NCBI GenBank assembly: GCA_019054805.1
Contig: JAHQIY010000018.1
Span: forward strand, 1,178,001 to 1,242,000
DNA: 64,000 bases
Origin: Brachionus manjavacas
Lineage: Eukaryota > Rotifera > Eurotatoria > Ploima > Brachionidae
Direction of reading: 5' to 3'
A program made the translations under genes and the position numbers. Below the pieces are notes generated by a model that was not told the origin of the DNA, searched no databases, and saw only the letters and a list, made by a program, of their open reading frames with translations. Of this stretch, positions 34,801 to 45,065 are shown piece by piece; within the stretch, counting starts at the first letter, position 1; every line of letters starts with the position of its first letter.

Positions 34801-37722
34801 TTAAAAAGGAAAAAAAAGAAACCAAATTGGTTTTTACGTAAATATACGAAAAAAAAAGTAAAATTTGATAAATTATTTTTTTACTAAAATTTCAATGGTT
34901 TTTTAAATTATTCAAAATTATTGAAAAATTATCAAAAATTGGTCAATTTTTTGGCATTTTTGTTTTTACGTAAAATTACGTACAATTGCGTAAATTAACG
35001 TAAAAACACAAGTATCAAATCAATTTTCTGAATTTCTGAAAAGCTGAATTTTTTACTTAATTGTAAAATAGATATTTATTAGTCTTTAAATTTTCTATCC
35101 TTTTTTTTACTATATTTACTCTATTTAAATTCGTCAATGGGACTTAAACTTTAATTAAATAAATAAATAGTAAAATATTTAATTATTACTCGATGAAATT
35201 ATACAAAGAAAATTAAAAAAACAAAATAAAAAAAGTACTACCAGGCTATGATTTTGGTAATGAGGAATCGTAATTTGCAAACGTATTACATGTAACAAGT
35301 AATAGAAATAATAAAACTTAATATAAAAAGTTGGCCAAATTGAAGTTTACGATCAAATTTAAATTTAAAATCAAAATTTTTATTTTTGGTTTATTATCAT
35401 ATTCAAAATATATAAATTGTTTAAATAATAAACTTTTTTTTAAACTTTTGTAAGCATCATTTGTCTAATCTTCAATTAGGAAGAAAATAATATGAATTTT
35501 TATCTGAAGTAAAATTAAATCTTAATCAATATTTTGAAATTTTGCAATACAAAATACAACTTTAATACGCTGTTAAAAAAATTTAAATAAAAAATAAAAT
35601 ATCATTTAAAGCCATAATTTGGATGCTCTAACGTGGATTTTAAATTTGTCTTTAAAATTTTCAAATTAATATTTTATAAAAATCAATTAAAGATCAATTG
35701 GGAAGAAAAAATCTTTAATCAAAATAATAAATATTTTATTTTTAATTAAAAATATTTAAAAAAAAAAGCTTTTTCATCATTTTTATTAAGATTCTAATAA
35801 ATTTTTTATCATTTGATCATGATCATGAACTTCTAGCTACCAAAAAGTTGAGTGAAATATAAAATATTTTAATCATATACTACTACATAAATATGATAAA
35901 ACTTTTTACATGAGCGTGGAAATCGTGGAAATATATGATTGATTTCTTGGCAATGTGAAATTTTAGTTAAAAACGAGTTAGTACGAACGAATTCTAAGCT
36001 CTGCAAATCTTTTAATCAAATGTTTTTTTTATGTTGTGCATTTTACAGAAAATTGCAGAGTTTTTGCAGAGCTTAAAATTCATTTGCACAAACTTGTTCT
36101 TAACTAAAATTTCACATTGCCAAGAAATCAATCATATATTTCCACGCTTAAATCGAAAGCTTTATCAAAATAGTTGTATGTGATTAAAATATTTTTTTAT
36201 TTAACTCATTTTTTTATATTACGTTTTAGTTTTTATATAACTCTTTATTAATTGTATCACAAATTATTATATGTATGACTTAATAGAACATTGTATTTGA
36301 TAATAGATTATATTTTTCTATCAAAATCTGCTAATTATGTGCAAAATCTCTGAAAAATTTCCAAAAATTACATTTTTTTCTGTTCTTTTTATCATTTTGT
36401 GGTGAATTTTACAAAATCCTAGTCTGGATTTTAGAAAAAATTTAAAGTCTTTGACTTGGATTTGCCTTGATACTTGTGACTTTCATAAAATACTCTAATT
36501 GATCTGAATTTGAAACAATATTAAATGAATATATTTTTATCAGAGAAACCAAGAGTCTAAATTTTTGAATTTTTTTGAAGACTTCCAAAATAGAGAAAAT
36601 TAAACCTTGAAAAGAAATTTTATTTTTTAAATTTGATCATACAATTCAATGTGTCTTTTTTATGCTTTCTAAAAATAAAACCTTTCAGATATATCAATCA
36701 GTTCATTTTTTTATGTTATTTATAAAAAATAAACTGATCTTTATTAAAATTCAATTAACAAAAAATTTATTTAATTGATAGCAATGAAAACTGATAAATA
36801 AATTTAAAAAAATTAAACTTACGCTAAAGAATATCTCTGAATATCTGACTAAAATTGATTTTAAAATATCAAGTCCAAACGATTTATTAATCTCATTGAT
36901 ATTGATTAACCATAGAGATTGGTCCGAATTTAAAAGTAAATAAATATCCTTTTAAAAAAATTGAAATCAATGCAATTTTAGCTCACTTTTTTTCTAATTA
37001 AAATACTTGCAGGAGCATGTAGGCATCTTTGGCTGACTCGTTCATCCAGCTGGGAGGCTCTTTGCTTAAAATTTTCAATTGATCAAAGTCTATTTTCTTG
37101 GCGCCTTGATTCACCGGTGCACTTTGCTTATTTTCGGTCACAACTCTTTCAAATACCTTGGTGATCATTTGACTTAACATTGCTGTGGCAGTGTTCATTA
37201 GTATTTGATCTTTTGAAGCGGCTATTCTCAATCCAATTGTAAGAGTTCGAGCCAGAAGCTGATGCTTAACAATGTCTGTAGTGGTAACTAGAAGAATGAT
37301 AGTCTGCAGGACTTTGAGCTCTTCCAGTCCGGAATCGGTCAATAGCCACAGAGTATTGATTAGCATAGAAGCACTGTTTTGGTTCAAAATTTTGGCTTCT
37401 ATCACTTTTTGTACCGAGGTTAGACATATTTGAATTATCTTGGGCTGTTTGGTCTCGCATCCCAAAGTCAATGGTCTTATAATGTCAGGACTAGCTTCAC
37501 ACATTGCTAAATAGAATGGTTAATTGTTTTTTTTTCTTTTTTAATAAATTAATTACTTTTATACAAATTAGTTTTTTGATTGGAAATGTGTCTTAGTTTG
37601 AGTAAACATCCTTCGGATGCTTCTTTGACCGAGGCAAATTTTCGTTTAGACTCGGAAGATAAATTGCTCAAATCCGAGGACAAATTCTCAATAATTCTTT
37701 TCATGTGTGCATCTTGATCCAT
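22889..37722 (-). CDS. MON2: MON2 homolog (Golgi/endosome trafficking scaffold, SEC7-related)
   Basis: A large cytosolic HEAT-type protein related to BIG/GBF Arf-GEFs but lacking the SEC7 domain; it works with DOPEY at the trans-Golgi and endosomes. Ten exons close in phase to 1659 codons, against about 1700 in vertebrates: 37557-37722, 37007-37506, 36823-36948, 31996-34190, 28585-27649, 27585-27334, 23837-23653, 23600-23205, 23154-23072 and 23025-22889. Landmarks: RIIENLSSDLSNLSSESKRK (DCB start), FGLDILKSIL, FILKERICPLLIKLFSP, CVDPRPAVRKSACQTLF, HHSRDTAEKQWAETSVLTL, NYVPFGERA, LANTFEDFLFS, DELIDCQVIDL and RILSILNRGS. Start chosen at MDQDAH, the first ATG of exon 1. Introns of 46-63 bp alternate with three of 2632, 3410 and 3496 bp that hold transposons. 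A Ser/Thr/Gln-rich linker and an Ala run lie in exons 4 and 5. Confidence 0.93.
24483..24833. mobile_element. Long palindromic MITE, relative of the 16106-16494 copy
   Basis: Arms 24490-24612 and 24686-24830 are inverted copies: TTTATGATCAATTTTTAATT, GGATTCAACATACTTTGTTAAA and GGTAAACTCTG have complements in the right arm. The loop holds ATGGTGTGTACTCTGCAATGTGCA, like the loop of the element at 16106. No coding sequence. It lies in MON2 intron 6. Confidence 0.7.
26002..26055 (+). repeat. LINE family-A 3'-end tag
   Basis: CTGAAGGAGCTTAAACTCGG followed by TACAG and an (AAAT)n tail, within MON2 intron 6. No coding remnant next to it. Confidence 0.7.
28860..29330 (+). mobile_element. LINE RT C-terminal remnant (family D), in MON2 intron 4
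   Basis: The frame ending TGA at 29180-29182 reads YSESLVKLNLISLEDRRTRG, GLIQFFK, then FFNYPALEIVQSLSVNQFKK. The pattern L..L.L.SLE.RR.RG.LI is typical of the C-terminus of many APE-type LINE reverse transcriptases. The piece is GC-richer than its surroundings, suggesting a fairly recent insertion of foreign base composition. Orientation is opposite to MON2. Confidence 0.8.
29466..29950 (-). mobile_element. LINE family-A RT fragment, in MON2 intron 4
   Basis: Read on the minus strand it contains NNEYSLLFADDLVTFFIYN with the catalytic FADD, then MSQKEIKFLGIKFDSKLNF and KERCNKRLNIIKILSNKKWG. The same segments occur in the plus-strand LINE at 42850-43220, so both belong to one family. Frameshifts and stops show it is dead. 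Confidence 0.85.
30627..31370. mobile_element. TIR element with ~150-bp inverted repeats, in MON2 intron 4
   Basis: 30627-30779 and 31199-31370 are inverted copies. Shared blocks include CATACAATT(A/G)GACTCGAAA, ACTCGTACTCGCCTAACTCG, GAAAATTCGAGT and ATGAATTTCACTAGTCAAAA. The right arm has a short internal expansion of the ACTCG motif. The ~420-bp centre has a 75-codon minus-strand frame (30948-31175) that I do not recognise. Long TIRs without a recognised transposase indicate a non-autonomous element. Confidence 0.8.
34451..35024 (+). mobile_element. Internally deleted Tc1/mariner element, in MON2 intron 3
   Basis: Inverted ends: TGATTTAATACTTGTGTTTTTA at about 34454, complemented at about 34998-35022, followed on both sides by ACGTAAA/TTTACGT tandem motifs. 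Between them a frame at 34620-34840 reads SPNSPDLNPIEMVWNVWK and ends KKETKLVFT. The SPDLNPIE block is the conserved segment around the last catalytic residue of Tc1/mariner transposases. The N-terminal DNA-binding domain and first catalytic Asp are missing. The ends sit at TA dinucleotides, as expected for this superfamily. Confidence 0.85.
35131..35169 (+). repeat. LINE family-B 3'-end tag
   Basis: CGTCAATGGGACTTAAACTT followed by an AAATAAATAAAT tail, matching the 3' ends at 11040 and 44460. Upstream DNA from about 35045 also resembles 10980-11040, so a few hundred bases of 3' UTR survive here. Confidence 0.65.
35332..35845. mobile_element. AT-rich TIR element with TGATCATGATCATGAACTTC end
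   Basis: Starts TTGAAGTTTACGATCAAATT and ends in sequence complementary to that start (TTTGATCATGATCATGAACTTC). A second copy with the same internal order lies at 52526-53001; shared internal blocks include AATATCATTTAAAG(C/T)CATAATTTGG and TTCTTTAAAATTTTCAAA-like DNA (TGTCTTTAAAATTTTCAAA here). No coding capacity. Confidence 0.65.
35919..36148. mobile_element. Palindromic MITE
   Basis: Arms at 35919-36005 and 36060-36148 are inverted: GGAAATATATGATTGATTTC, TTGGCAATGTGAAATTTTAG, TTAA.AACGAGTT-like and AAGCTCTGCAAA all have complements in the right arm. About 230 bp, no coding sequence, in MON2 intron 3. Its layout resembles the longer palindromes at 16106 and 24483, though the sequence is different. 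Confidence 0.7.
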
Positions 37723-38227
37723 TTTGCTGCTCAATTGACATGTAATCAAATTATCATTATTCAAATCTTAAAATGTTCAAATTTAGACAAATATTTAAAT
37801 AAATTATTTTTTTATTTAGCTTATTATAATTTTGAAAAAAGAATTTTTTTTTAGTTTTTTTCATATGTGTGCATAAATCGTATGATTTAAATGAGTCATA
37901 AAAGTGCAGCTTTCATGATGTGTATTAATGGTGCATTAACTTACGAGGAATATTTTAATACGTGTGAAGATCATTTTCAGTAATTTTTAAAGTAAAAAAA
38001 GTACAAATAATTAAAAAAATGAAGGGGTTAAAGTATAAAAATGGTTTTATGAAGTCAAACAAACATCATTTTTGTGTTTAAATAAATCATCAATTAATAC
38101 TGATCAAGATCACAATTACATGATAGCTATGATTGTCTTAGAATTATTAGTTTTAAATTTTAAAATAAATTTCCGATTAAAAGAAAATAAAAATTAAAAA
38201 AAATTATTTTATTTCTATTAAAATTTT
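37723..38227. other. Intergenic spacer upstream of MON2
   Basis: Should contain the MON2 promoter (minus strand) and the 3' UTR of the glycine-zipper gene; a minus-strand AATAAA lies at about 38209-38214. No other feature recognised. Confidence 0.45.
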
Positions 38228-38641
38228 CTATTTTCTTCCTTGTTCTGAACCTGCTCCAGCACCTTCTTTCACCCCATTAACCATACCGGGCACAACGCCT
38301 AATATTCCACCACCAATTAGACCAGCTGGAGCACCAACTATTCCACCAACAGCACCTCCGGCAACTGCTCCGGCTAATTTTCCAACACTCTGCTTTGTTT
38401 CTTGGCCAACTTTTAGCCCAGCATCAACTCCACCAATAAGACCTGCGGCCACGCCGGTTACTACTCCAGTTGTTAAACCAACAGTTTCGCCAACTAGTCC
38501 ACCCACAAATTGTCCGCTAAATTTTCCCATGTCTTTACTCATGTCAATAGCTGAAAAAAAATTTAAACTCTATTGTAGATCATATCAATTAAAATAAAAA
38601 CCCTTATTAAAAGAATCTCCAATAGAGTCAAACAAACCCAT
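38228..38641 (-). CDS. Small glycine-zipper protein of unknown function
   Basis: Two exons close in phase to 120 residues: 38602-38641 (MGLFDSIGDSFNK) and 38228-38550, separated by a 51-bp intron. The middle ~80 residues are nearly continuous small-residue repeats of the GxxxG kind (for example GGLVGETVGLTTGVVTGVAAG and GAVAGGAVGGIVGAPAGL), ending in a charged GSEQGRK tail. Such glycine zippers pack helices against each other or against membranes. There is no signal peptide; the N-terminus is a short amphipathic-looking helix. I do not recognise an orthologue. Intron phase, a good acceptor (TTTTTTTTCAG) and a poly(A) signal support it as a real gene. Confidence 0.8.
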
Positions 38642-39545
38642 TTTACCAAAAAAATTTTTTTATAAAAAAAGATTTTTATTAAAAATTTAATGTTGAAATT
38701 CTGCAGTTTCTCGAAGAACGATTATGGGGTTTTCCCATATTTATGCAGTCTTAGTTTTATCTTAAAGTTTTCAACTAAACAGTGTCTTTATCCAAAATAA
38801 ACTCAGTTCAAAAAAAAATTTTCAATTTTAAAATTTAAAATAAAATAAAGTTTCTTATAGAAGAATTGTATGCGTTTCTTCAAATGATATCAAACTGTTC
38901 ATCGAATCTTTGTGAACAAAAAAATATTCAGTTTGATTGAATGGGCAGCGATATGTGTGGTTGGCCAAAATTGGTTATTTATTGGTAGACCTTAAAAATT
39001 TTAAAATTCTATTTTATAAATTTTTTTGGTTAAAATTAAATACTGTAAAATATTCTTCATTAACAGCAACCAAATACTCATAATTAACAAAACTAGTCAA
39101 GTTAAGGTTGTAGTATTTTTCCACATTATTCCAGCCATCGTTTTGATTGCAAGTCTTTAAATAAGAACATAATCATAATCATAAGAACTTTATTGGTATA
39201 GTTCTTATTAAGCTTTGATCAAGGTTAATGAAGCATGATTCTTTTATCATTTGTGGTACCAGACGCCAAATTATATCTAGCACTTAAATTTTTTGTTTTT
39301 TTAATTTTTGTTTAATCCTAAATTTAAAAGGCATATTGAATTTCATGATCAATTTTTAATGCTCAAAATGATCAAACCAAGTTTAAATTATGATTTAAAT
39401 TGTAAATTCTTAAATGAATTAATGAAATTCTTTGTCTTAGTCTTTTAATTACAAGACCAAGCATAGAGATTTTCAGCTTTCTAACTTGTTTCTTTCGTCA
39501 ATTTTGGCCTCTCAGCCGACAAACAGACGGACACGACAAACGTAA
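38642..39545. other. AT-rich intergenic DNA with a partial palindromic-MITE end
   Basis: 39328-39420 resembles one arm of the palindromic family at 16106 (TTTCATGATCAATTTTTAAT, GCTCAAAATGATCAAACCAA). The other arm is absent, so this is a broken copy. No gene recognised in the rest. Confidence 0.5.
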
Positions 39546-40310
39546 TACAGTCGAGTCTGGATAATACGATGTGTTTAGGCGGAAAAAATGGACATCGAAT
39601 TAATCAGATTTGCATGTTAAAGGATGGGAAAAAAAAAATTGACAATAAATTTTTTTTAAAGAAATTAATGATTAATGAATAAAGAGCAGTCTTCGTTCTT
39701 TTGGGCAAAACAATCGTAATTTATCTATGCAATTGTTTTAAAGGTAAAATTATGCCTTTTTTTAAAAACGTTTAACCATCCATTGCTAGCTTTAAATCAA
39801 TTTGATTTAATATAGTTGCATATTTAATAGCCTGGACTTGAATAAATGAACCCTTAAGAGTAATATTCTTAAATGACATAACTGATTTGAACCAGTGATC
39901 AAGGGCCTCTTCAATTTTAACATAATTAGAACCTCTCATTCTTTTAGAGCTAGGATTGATTAAATTATTTTCATATAAGTTTTTTATCTTTTTCTGATTC
40001 TCTGCCTAAAGAATAGAAGAAACTGTGGTCTTTTATATTTTTTACAAGTTCTGTGATAGTGAGATTACTTTCATCAAAGAAATTAGAAATTTCAAGCTTT
40101 TTTGTTTAAAAGATCAATATCGTATTAAAAACGATGAATTAGAACTGATTTGTTTCTTTTTTCTGAATAAACCTATCGTATTAAAGAAACATCGTATTAA
40201 CGAATAAACTTAACATGTTATTATATTGGGGAATGTAAATTATGAGAAAAATATCGTTATAAAGCGAATATCGTATTAATCAGCATCGTTATAACAAGAC
40301 TCAACTGTAC
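39546..40310 (-). mobile_element. pogo/Tigger-like DNA transposon remnant
   Basis: Ends are inverted: TACAGTCGAGTCTGGATAAT at 39546 and, on the minus strand from 40310, TACAGTTGAGTCTTGTTATAAC. CAGT-GAGTC ends next to TA are typical of the pogo/Tigger branch. On the minus strand 40014-39772 a frame reads INPSSKRMRGSNYVKIEEAL, DHWFKSV, then GSFIQVQAIKYATILNQ: the CENP-B-type helix-turn-helix of Tigger transposases (pattern Y..IE.AL..WF........G..I...A...A). It ends at a stop where the catalytic domain should begin, so the transposase is not functional. Confidence 0.8.
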
Positions 40311-41050
40311 CTAGATTTTTTTACTTTTTTAAGAAAAAAAATCAAGACAACAATAAACCCTACTGTCTGTTTTAATTATTATTGTATCGTCAGCAAATAG
40401 TTTCACAATTAAAATATTTAGATATTTAACGGTATTATTTCGTGTCCTTTTGTCTTCTCAGATTTTCATTAATAAAAATTTGGAAGTGTAAAAGACTCAA
40501 GACAGTTCCATGAAAGACTTCTCATTAAATCGCCATCACTTTCGACAAATATTTATCAATACCTACAATTTGATGTCGGTTTTCAAAGTAGCTTTTGATT
40601 AAGTCAATACTCCTATTTGAGAATCCATTCCTATTCATTGAAATGCACGGGTTATGCTAAAGTTGTTTTTAGTTTTTGTGTTGAGAATTTAAATAATTTA
40701 GTAGGTATTCGATTGATACCTGGTTCACTAAATGTTGAAATAGTACCAAGTATCTCATCAATTTCAGTTCTATTGTATGTCTGAACTTGAAATTCGTATC
40801 TTCGCTTATTTTTTTATCCTTGATATGCATCTATAGTTCAGCTCTCTAGACTAAATGCTAAACAAGAAAAATAAATAAATCACTCTCTAAAAAGGATTAG
40901 AGATTATGCTTAATTATGTAGAGAAACATTATGTTTAATTTTGGTCGGATAAAACTGCCAGAATTTTTTCGAGGCTTTAAAATCACTCATGAATTTTTTC
41001 ATTAAAGTACTCAATTAGCTTTTGATCGTTTTAGCTTTTGAACGATTTGT
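40311..41050. other. Degenerate repeat DNA before the LINE cluster
   Basis: No intact frame. Parts of the minus strand may be an old LINE (phrases such as GTATCGTCAGCAAATAG read as an RT-like ADD motif when reversed), but I cannot support a call. Confidence 0.3.
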
Positions 41051-41099
41051 TAAAATATTCATAAGACGTGGAGAGATGGACTCTTTACAAGTTGATTGG

Positions 41100-41305
41100 T
41101 ATAGTTGCTAAACCAATTTGTCGAATTTTGTACAACTATTAAAATTTGGTGAAAATTGTTGTCAAATATAATGGTCAATTAAGTGAAATATTAGACTGTA
41201 CTGAGGGAGTGAAACAGGTAGGAGTTCTTTCCACTTACTTGTTTTACTTTTTTATTAACGAACTTTTAGAAAATTGTATTAATCTTAAGATTGGTGCCAA
41301 TTTAA
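41100..41305 (+). mobile_element. LINE RT palm fragment
   Basis: A frame at about 41140-41300 contains TEGVKQVGVLSTYLFYFFIN, matching the RT motif GVxQGxxLSPxLFxLFIN. It is not continuous with the endonuclease frame that begins at 41306, so it is a separate, truncated insertion. Confidence 0.6.
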
Positions 41306-43553
41306 ATGATCTTAATTTATCTATTAAGAGGAGGAGTAGTTATTTTAATTAAGGAAGGAATTGAATTTATACAAGATTTTTCTTATGAGGAATTCAATTC
41401 CGAACTGCTTTGTATAAAATTATACTTGGGAAAGAATAATGAATTAGTTGTTTTTTGTCTTTATAACCCACCCAATGTTCTTCTGAACTTTGAGCTTTTT
41501 AAAACAATTAAAAATAAATGTAAAAACTACATTTTAGGTGGTGATCTAAACGCTAAAATAAAGCAAATAGGCTGCGTAGGGGAAAATGAAAATGGAAAAA
41601 TGCTTGAAAGAATAATTAATGAGCAAGACTTTTCAGTAATCAATGATAAGCGCCCTACTTTCAATATTTTCAATAGGAATTACTTTGAAATTCTTGATCT
41701 TTTTTTAGTTTCAACTTCATTAATTGACAAAATTACCGACTTCAATGTCTTAAATAGTCAAGACATGACTAGTGACCATTTCCCAATCGAAGCATCAATT
41801 TCTATAGGCTATCAATTAAAAAATAAATCTACAGCTAAAAAACTTAACTTTAAGAAAGCAAACTGGCAATTCTTTAGCGAGATTTTATATTGTCAAAAAG
41901 TGAATATCACTGAAAGTCCCCTCACTATTGATCAACTAAATGATAAAATTACAGAAAAAATCATTTATGCATCACATAAAAGTATTCCTTACCTTTCTCA
42001 GAAAATCTACAAATCCAGTCTTCACCCGGACATTGTTAATTTAATTAAAGAACGTAGGAGAGTAAGAAGAAACTTCCAAAAAACTCGCTGTAAAAAGCTT
42101 AAGCAAAAATTTAATCAACTTACATTTGAAGCATTTTCCCTTTTAAAGGTCTCTTTAAAAGGGAAAATGCTTTGGAGAACTCTGAGCTTCAATATTTAAT
42201 CCTAATTCTGATTTAATAGATCTTGATAAAGATTTCGAAATACTTAATTCTAACTCTGAATTCTTTAGAAATTATGATAAGTCTAATTTAAATGATCCAA
42301 TTTGCTTAAATGAATTAATTATTGCTGTAAAAAGATTAAAAAATGAAGCGGCATCAGGACCTGACCAAATTCATAATTTGATGCTAAAATTACCGAATTT
42401 TTACCAAGAAATTCATTAATAGAAATCTTAGAACATTTTTAATTTATCTCTTAGAGAAGGTAAAGTCCCGAAAGCGTGGAAAACTTCGAACATTACTATG
42501 ATTCAAAAAAAGGCCTCTACTGTACAAGACCCTTTAAATTATAGACCAATTAGCATAACGAGTTGTCTAGGAAAGTTACTGGAAAAAAAAAGAGTTTGCG
42601 GCCTGTTTTTTGATATTTCTAAAGCCTTTGATAGGGTTTGGCATGAAGGTTTACTTTTTAAATTGATTAAATTGAATCCACCTCATTACTTGACCAACTG
42701 GATTAGGTCCTTTTTAGATTCTATGAGATTCAAGGTAAATGTGAATGATCACCTAAGCGAAGAATATAAAATAACTGCAGGTGTTCCTCAAGGCTCAGTA
42801 ATTAGTTCCCTTTTATTTAGTATATATATTAATGACATTCTCAAAAGAAATAAAACAAATAATGAATACTCTCTGCTTTTTGCAGATGATCTAGTTACAT
42901 TCTACATTTATAACAAAAAAAGGAACCTTGAAATTACACCAACGAACTAGAACAATGCCTTATTTAATGAAAAAAGAAGAAATCAGTAGAAAAGTCGTGT
43001 TCAGTAGTCTTTTCTAGATATAAAAAAGAGATCGATGATCTAAACTTAAAAATTTATGGAAACAGAATAGTGAGCCAAAAAAAAAATCAAGTTTCTTGGC
43101 ATTAAATTTGATTCTAAGTTAAACTTTAATGTACTGGTAGACGAAATCAAAGAACGCTGCAATAAAAGGTTAAATATTATTAAGATATTGTCAAATAAAA
43201 AATGGGGTCTTAATCAAAACACACTAGGAAATTTATATAAATCTTTATCTGGTGAAAGAATACAAAGAAGGTTTCGAATCAAGATATATTGAATACCCAA
43301 CTCCATTGTGTAATTGCTACCTTACAATTTCTTCTTTTTTCCCTGAACAATCAATTTTTTAAAATTATGTATTTTTTAACTCTCTAATTCAATTTTATTA
43401 ATTTTCCTCTATTTTAAACTATTTTATTACATTTTATTTTTTTAAATTTTTATTCTTTCTTATTTAACTTTATTTTATTTTGATTTTTTTTTTTAATCTG
43501 AAGGAGCTTTTGTTCTGTACAGAAAACAAATAGATAAATAAATAAAAAAATAA
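41306..43553 (+). mobile_element. LINE family A, APE endonuclease plus reverse transcriptase, degenerate
   Basis: 41320-41830 encodes the C-terminal two thirds of an apurinic-type endonuclease: FCLYNPPN, ILGGDLNAKI, FEILDLFLVS and TSDHFPIEASI (the GDLN and SDH motifs). 42210-42580 gives the start of the RT, including NEAASGPDQIHN and DPLNYRPISITSCLGKLLE. 42598-42950 gives FDISKAFDRVWHEGLLFKLI, AGVPQGSVISSLLFSIYIND and NNEYSLLFADDLVT (catalytic FADD). The RT C-terminus continues to about 43250, then the 3' UTR and the CTGAAGGAGCTTTTG tag with (AAAT)n tail end at 43553. Several frameshifts and a deletion near 42590 make it inactive. Motifs suggest a Jockey-like clade; not verified. Confidence 0.88.
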
Positions 43554-43555
43554 TA

Positions 43556-44476
43556 TTATTGCATATTTTGATGACATCATTATCCTCTCACCCTTCTATG
43601 GGCATGCCATGAGGTTATTGGGAGATTGTTTCAGATTTGCAAAAGAATGGAAAATGGAATTCAATCCCAGAAAATCTGTTAGCCTTACTATGACCAAATC
43701 GAGAGTGAATTGTCAAGGAAAGTTTGTAATAGATAATATTCAATTGTCTAGTGTAGATGGTTTTGAGAATTTCTTTTGGTCTTCCTTTTGGTAGCAACTC
43801 ATTCATATCAGATTTTATAGAAGAAAAGTGGAGAAAAGTTGAAAAAAGTTTTTATTCGTTATATGGGCTTGGATGCAAACCAATGGTCTCAAATCCTTAC
43901 CTGATAGGATTTTTATTTAAACAGTTTAGTCTATTTTTCGACATGTACTTGACAACATTTTAATTCCGAATAGTATTCTGAGTGAACTGGACACAAGACA
44001 GAATTTGTTTCAAAAAAAATTATTGGACTGAAAAAGTTTACCCGTGTCAGGCTTTTGAATGAAGCGCTAAAGTATCTATTTTAAAGTCAAATCACTTCTG
44101 GGAAGAAAAATACATAGTTTTTTGAACAACTTAACCGATTAGAAAAGCGCTTGTTTATTAACTGCCTAGAGTATGAATCCAAAATTGTGAAAGCTTTGAT
44201 TTCATTTAGTTTTAAAAGTATCAAAATGAACCTTGTAGACTCTGTTAAATTTGTACAACCATTATATTAAAACAAATACAACTTATTATATTAAAAAAAA
44301 TCAAGAGTTTTTTATCTATATAAAGTATTAAATAATTTATTGAAAGTTAATTATGACTTCGGATGATTAATTGTGTAATTTTTTTGGAAAAATTAGGATT
44401 ATTTTTAATACTAATTTTATTTTGCAATTTGATTTTTTTTTAATTTTTATAATATAAATGTCAATGTGACTTAAAC

Positions 44477-44520
<44 letters not shown>
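43556..44520 (+). mobile_element. LINE family B, RT remnant with 3' end
   Basis: 43565-43963 reads YFDDIIILSPFYGHAMRLLG, WKMEFNPRKSVSLTMTKS, then, after a frameshift, SNSFISDFIEEKWRKVEKSF. This is the RT region from the catalytic box to the thumb. It matches the fragment at 10437-10739. The 3' end GTCAATGTGACTTAAACTTTA at 44460 runs into a 35-bp (AAT)n microsatellite. Several stops. Confidence 0.8.
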
Positions 44521-44567
44521 TTCTTTCTATAATTTTTTTATCTTTATTTTTCTATGAAGGACGAATT

Positions 44568-44745
44568 CTATGAAAAAAATTTGTTTACATTGTGTCAGCT
44601 TAAATTGCAGAACAAATCTCAATGTTTATTCAAGAGTTTCAAATTTTTCAAGTTGTGTTCTTCAGGAATTGATTAGGTGGTTAGTAGGGACACCATTTAC
44701 TAAAATAGATGGTAATTTTATTAAGAAGATAATAAAGTATTTTTA
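44568..44745 (+). mobile_element. LINE endonuclease N-terminal fragment
   Basis: An open frame begins with MKKICLHCVSLNCRTNLN and continues VSNFSSCVLQELI. It resembles the N-terminus of APE-type LINE endonucleases (pattern ..WNCRSL....S.V.N......CLQET). It ends after about 58 codons. Family not assigned. Confidence 0.45.
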
Positions 44746-45065
44746 GAAGACAAAATTAACAATGGTTTTTTAATTTGATATCCAAGAATTTGGTGTTTTA
44801 GCTTTTAACAAAATTTAATTATTGCAAAATTATTGAAAGATGGCAAAGTTGATTATTCTTGAAGCATACCTTATTTAGTAATCGAAAGATTTTTTGACTT
44901 AATGTAAATCATAAAGTTTTTTATTTTTTTTTTCTTATTATTTATGTACATGGCAACGGGTGAAAGAAATAAAAATCGACCTGATAAATAAGCATTTATT
45001 AAATAAATATTTTTTAACAAAGCTCACAGTCATTATTTCAAAAAATATTTTTTTAAATCAAAAAA

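Noticed and set aside
34451-35024. A CRISPR-like or satellite array from the repeated ACGTAAA units
   Set aside because: Units are very short, unevenly spaced, arranged as inverted ends, and flank a Tc1/mariner transposase fragment in an animal genome.
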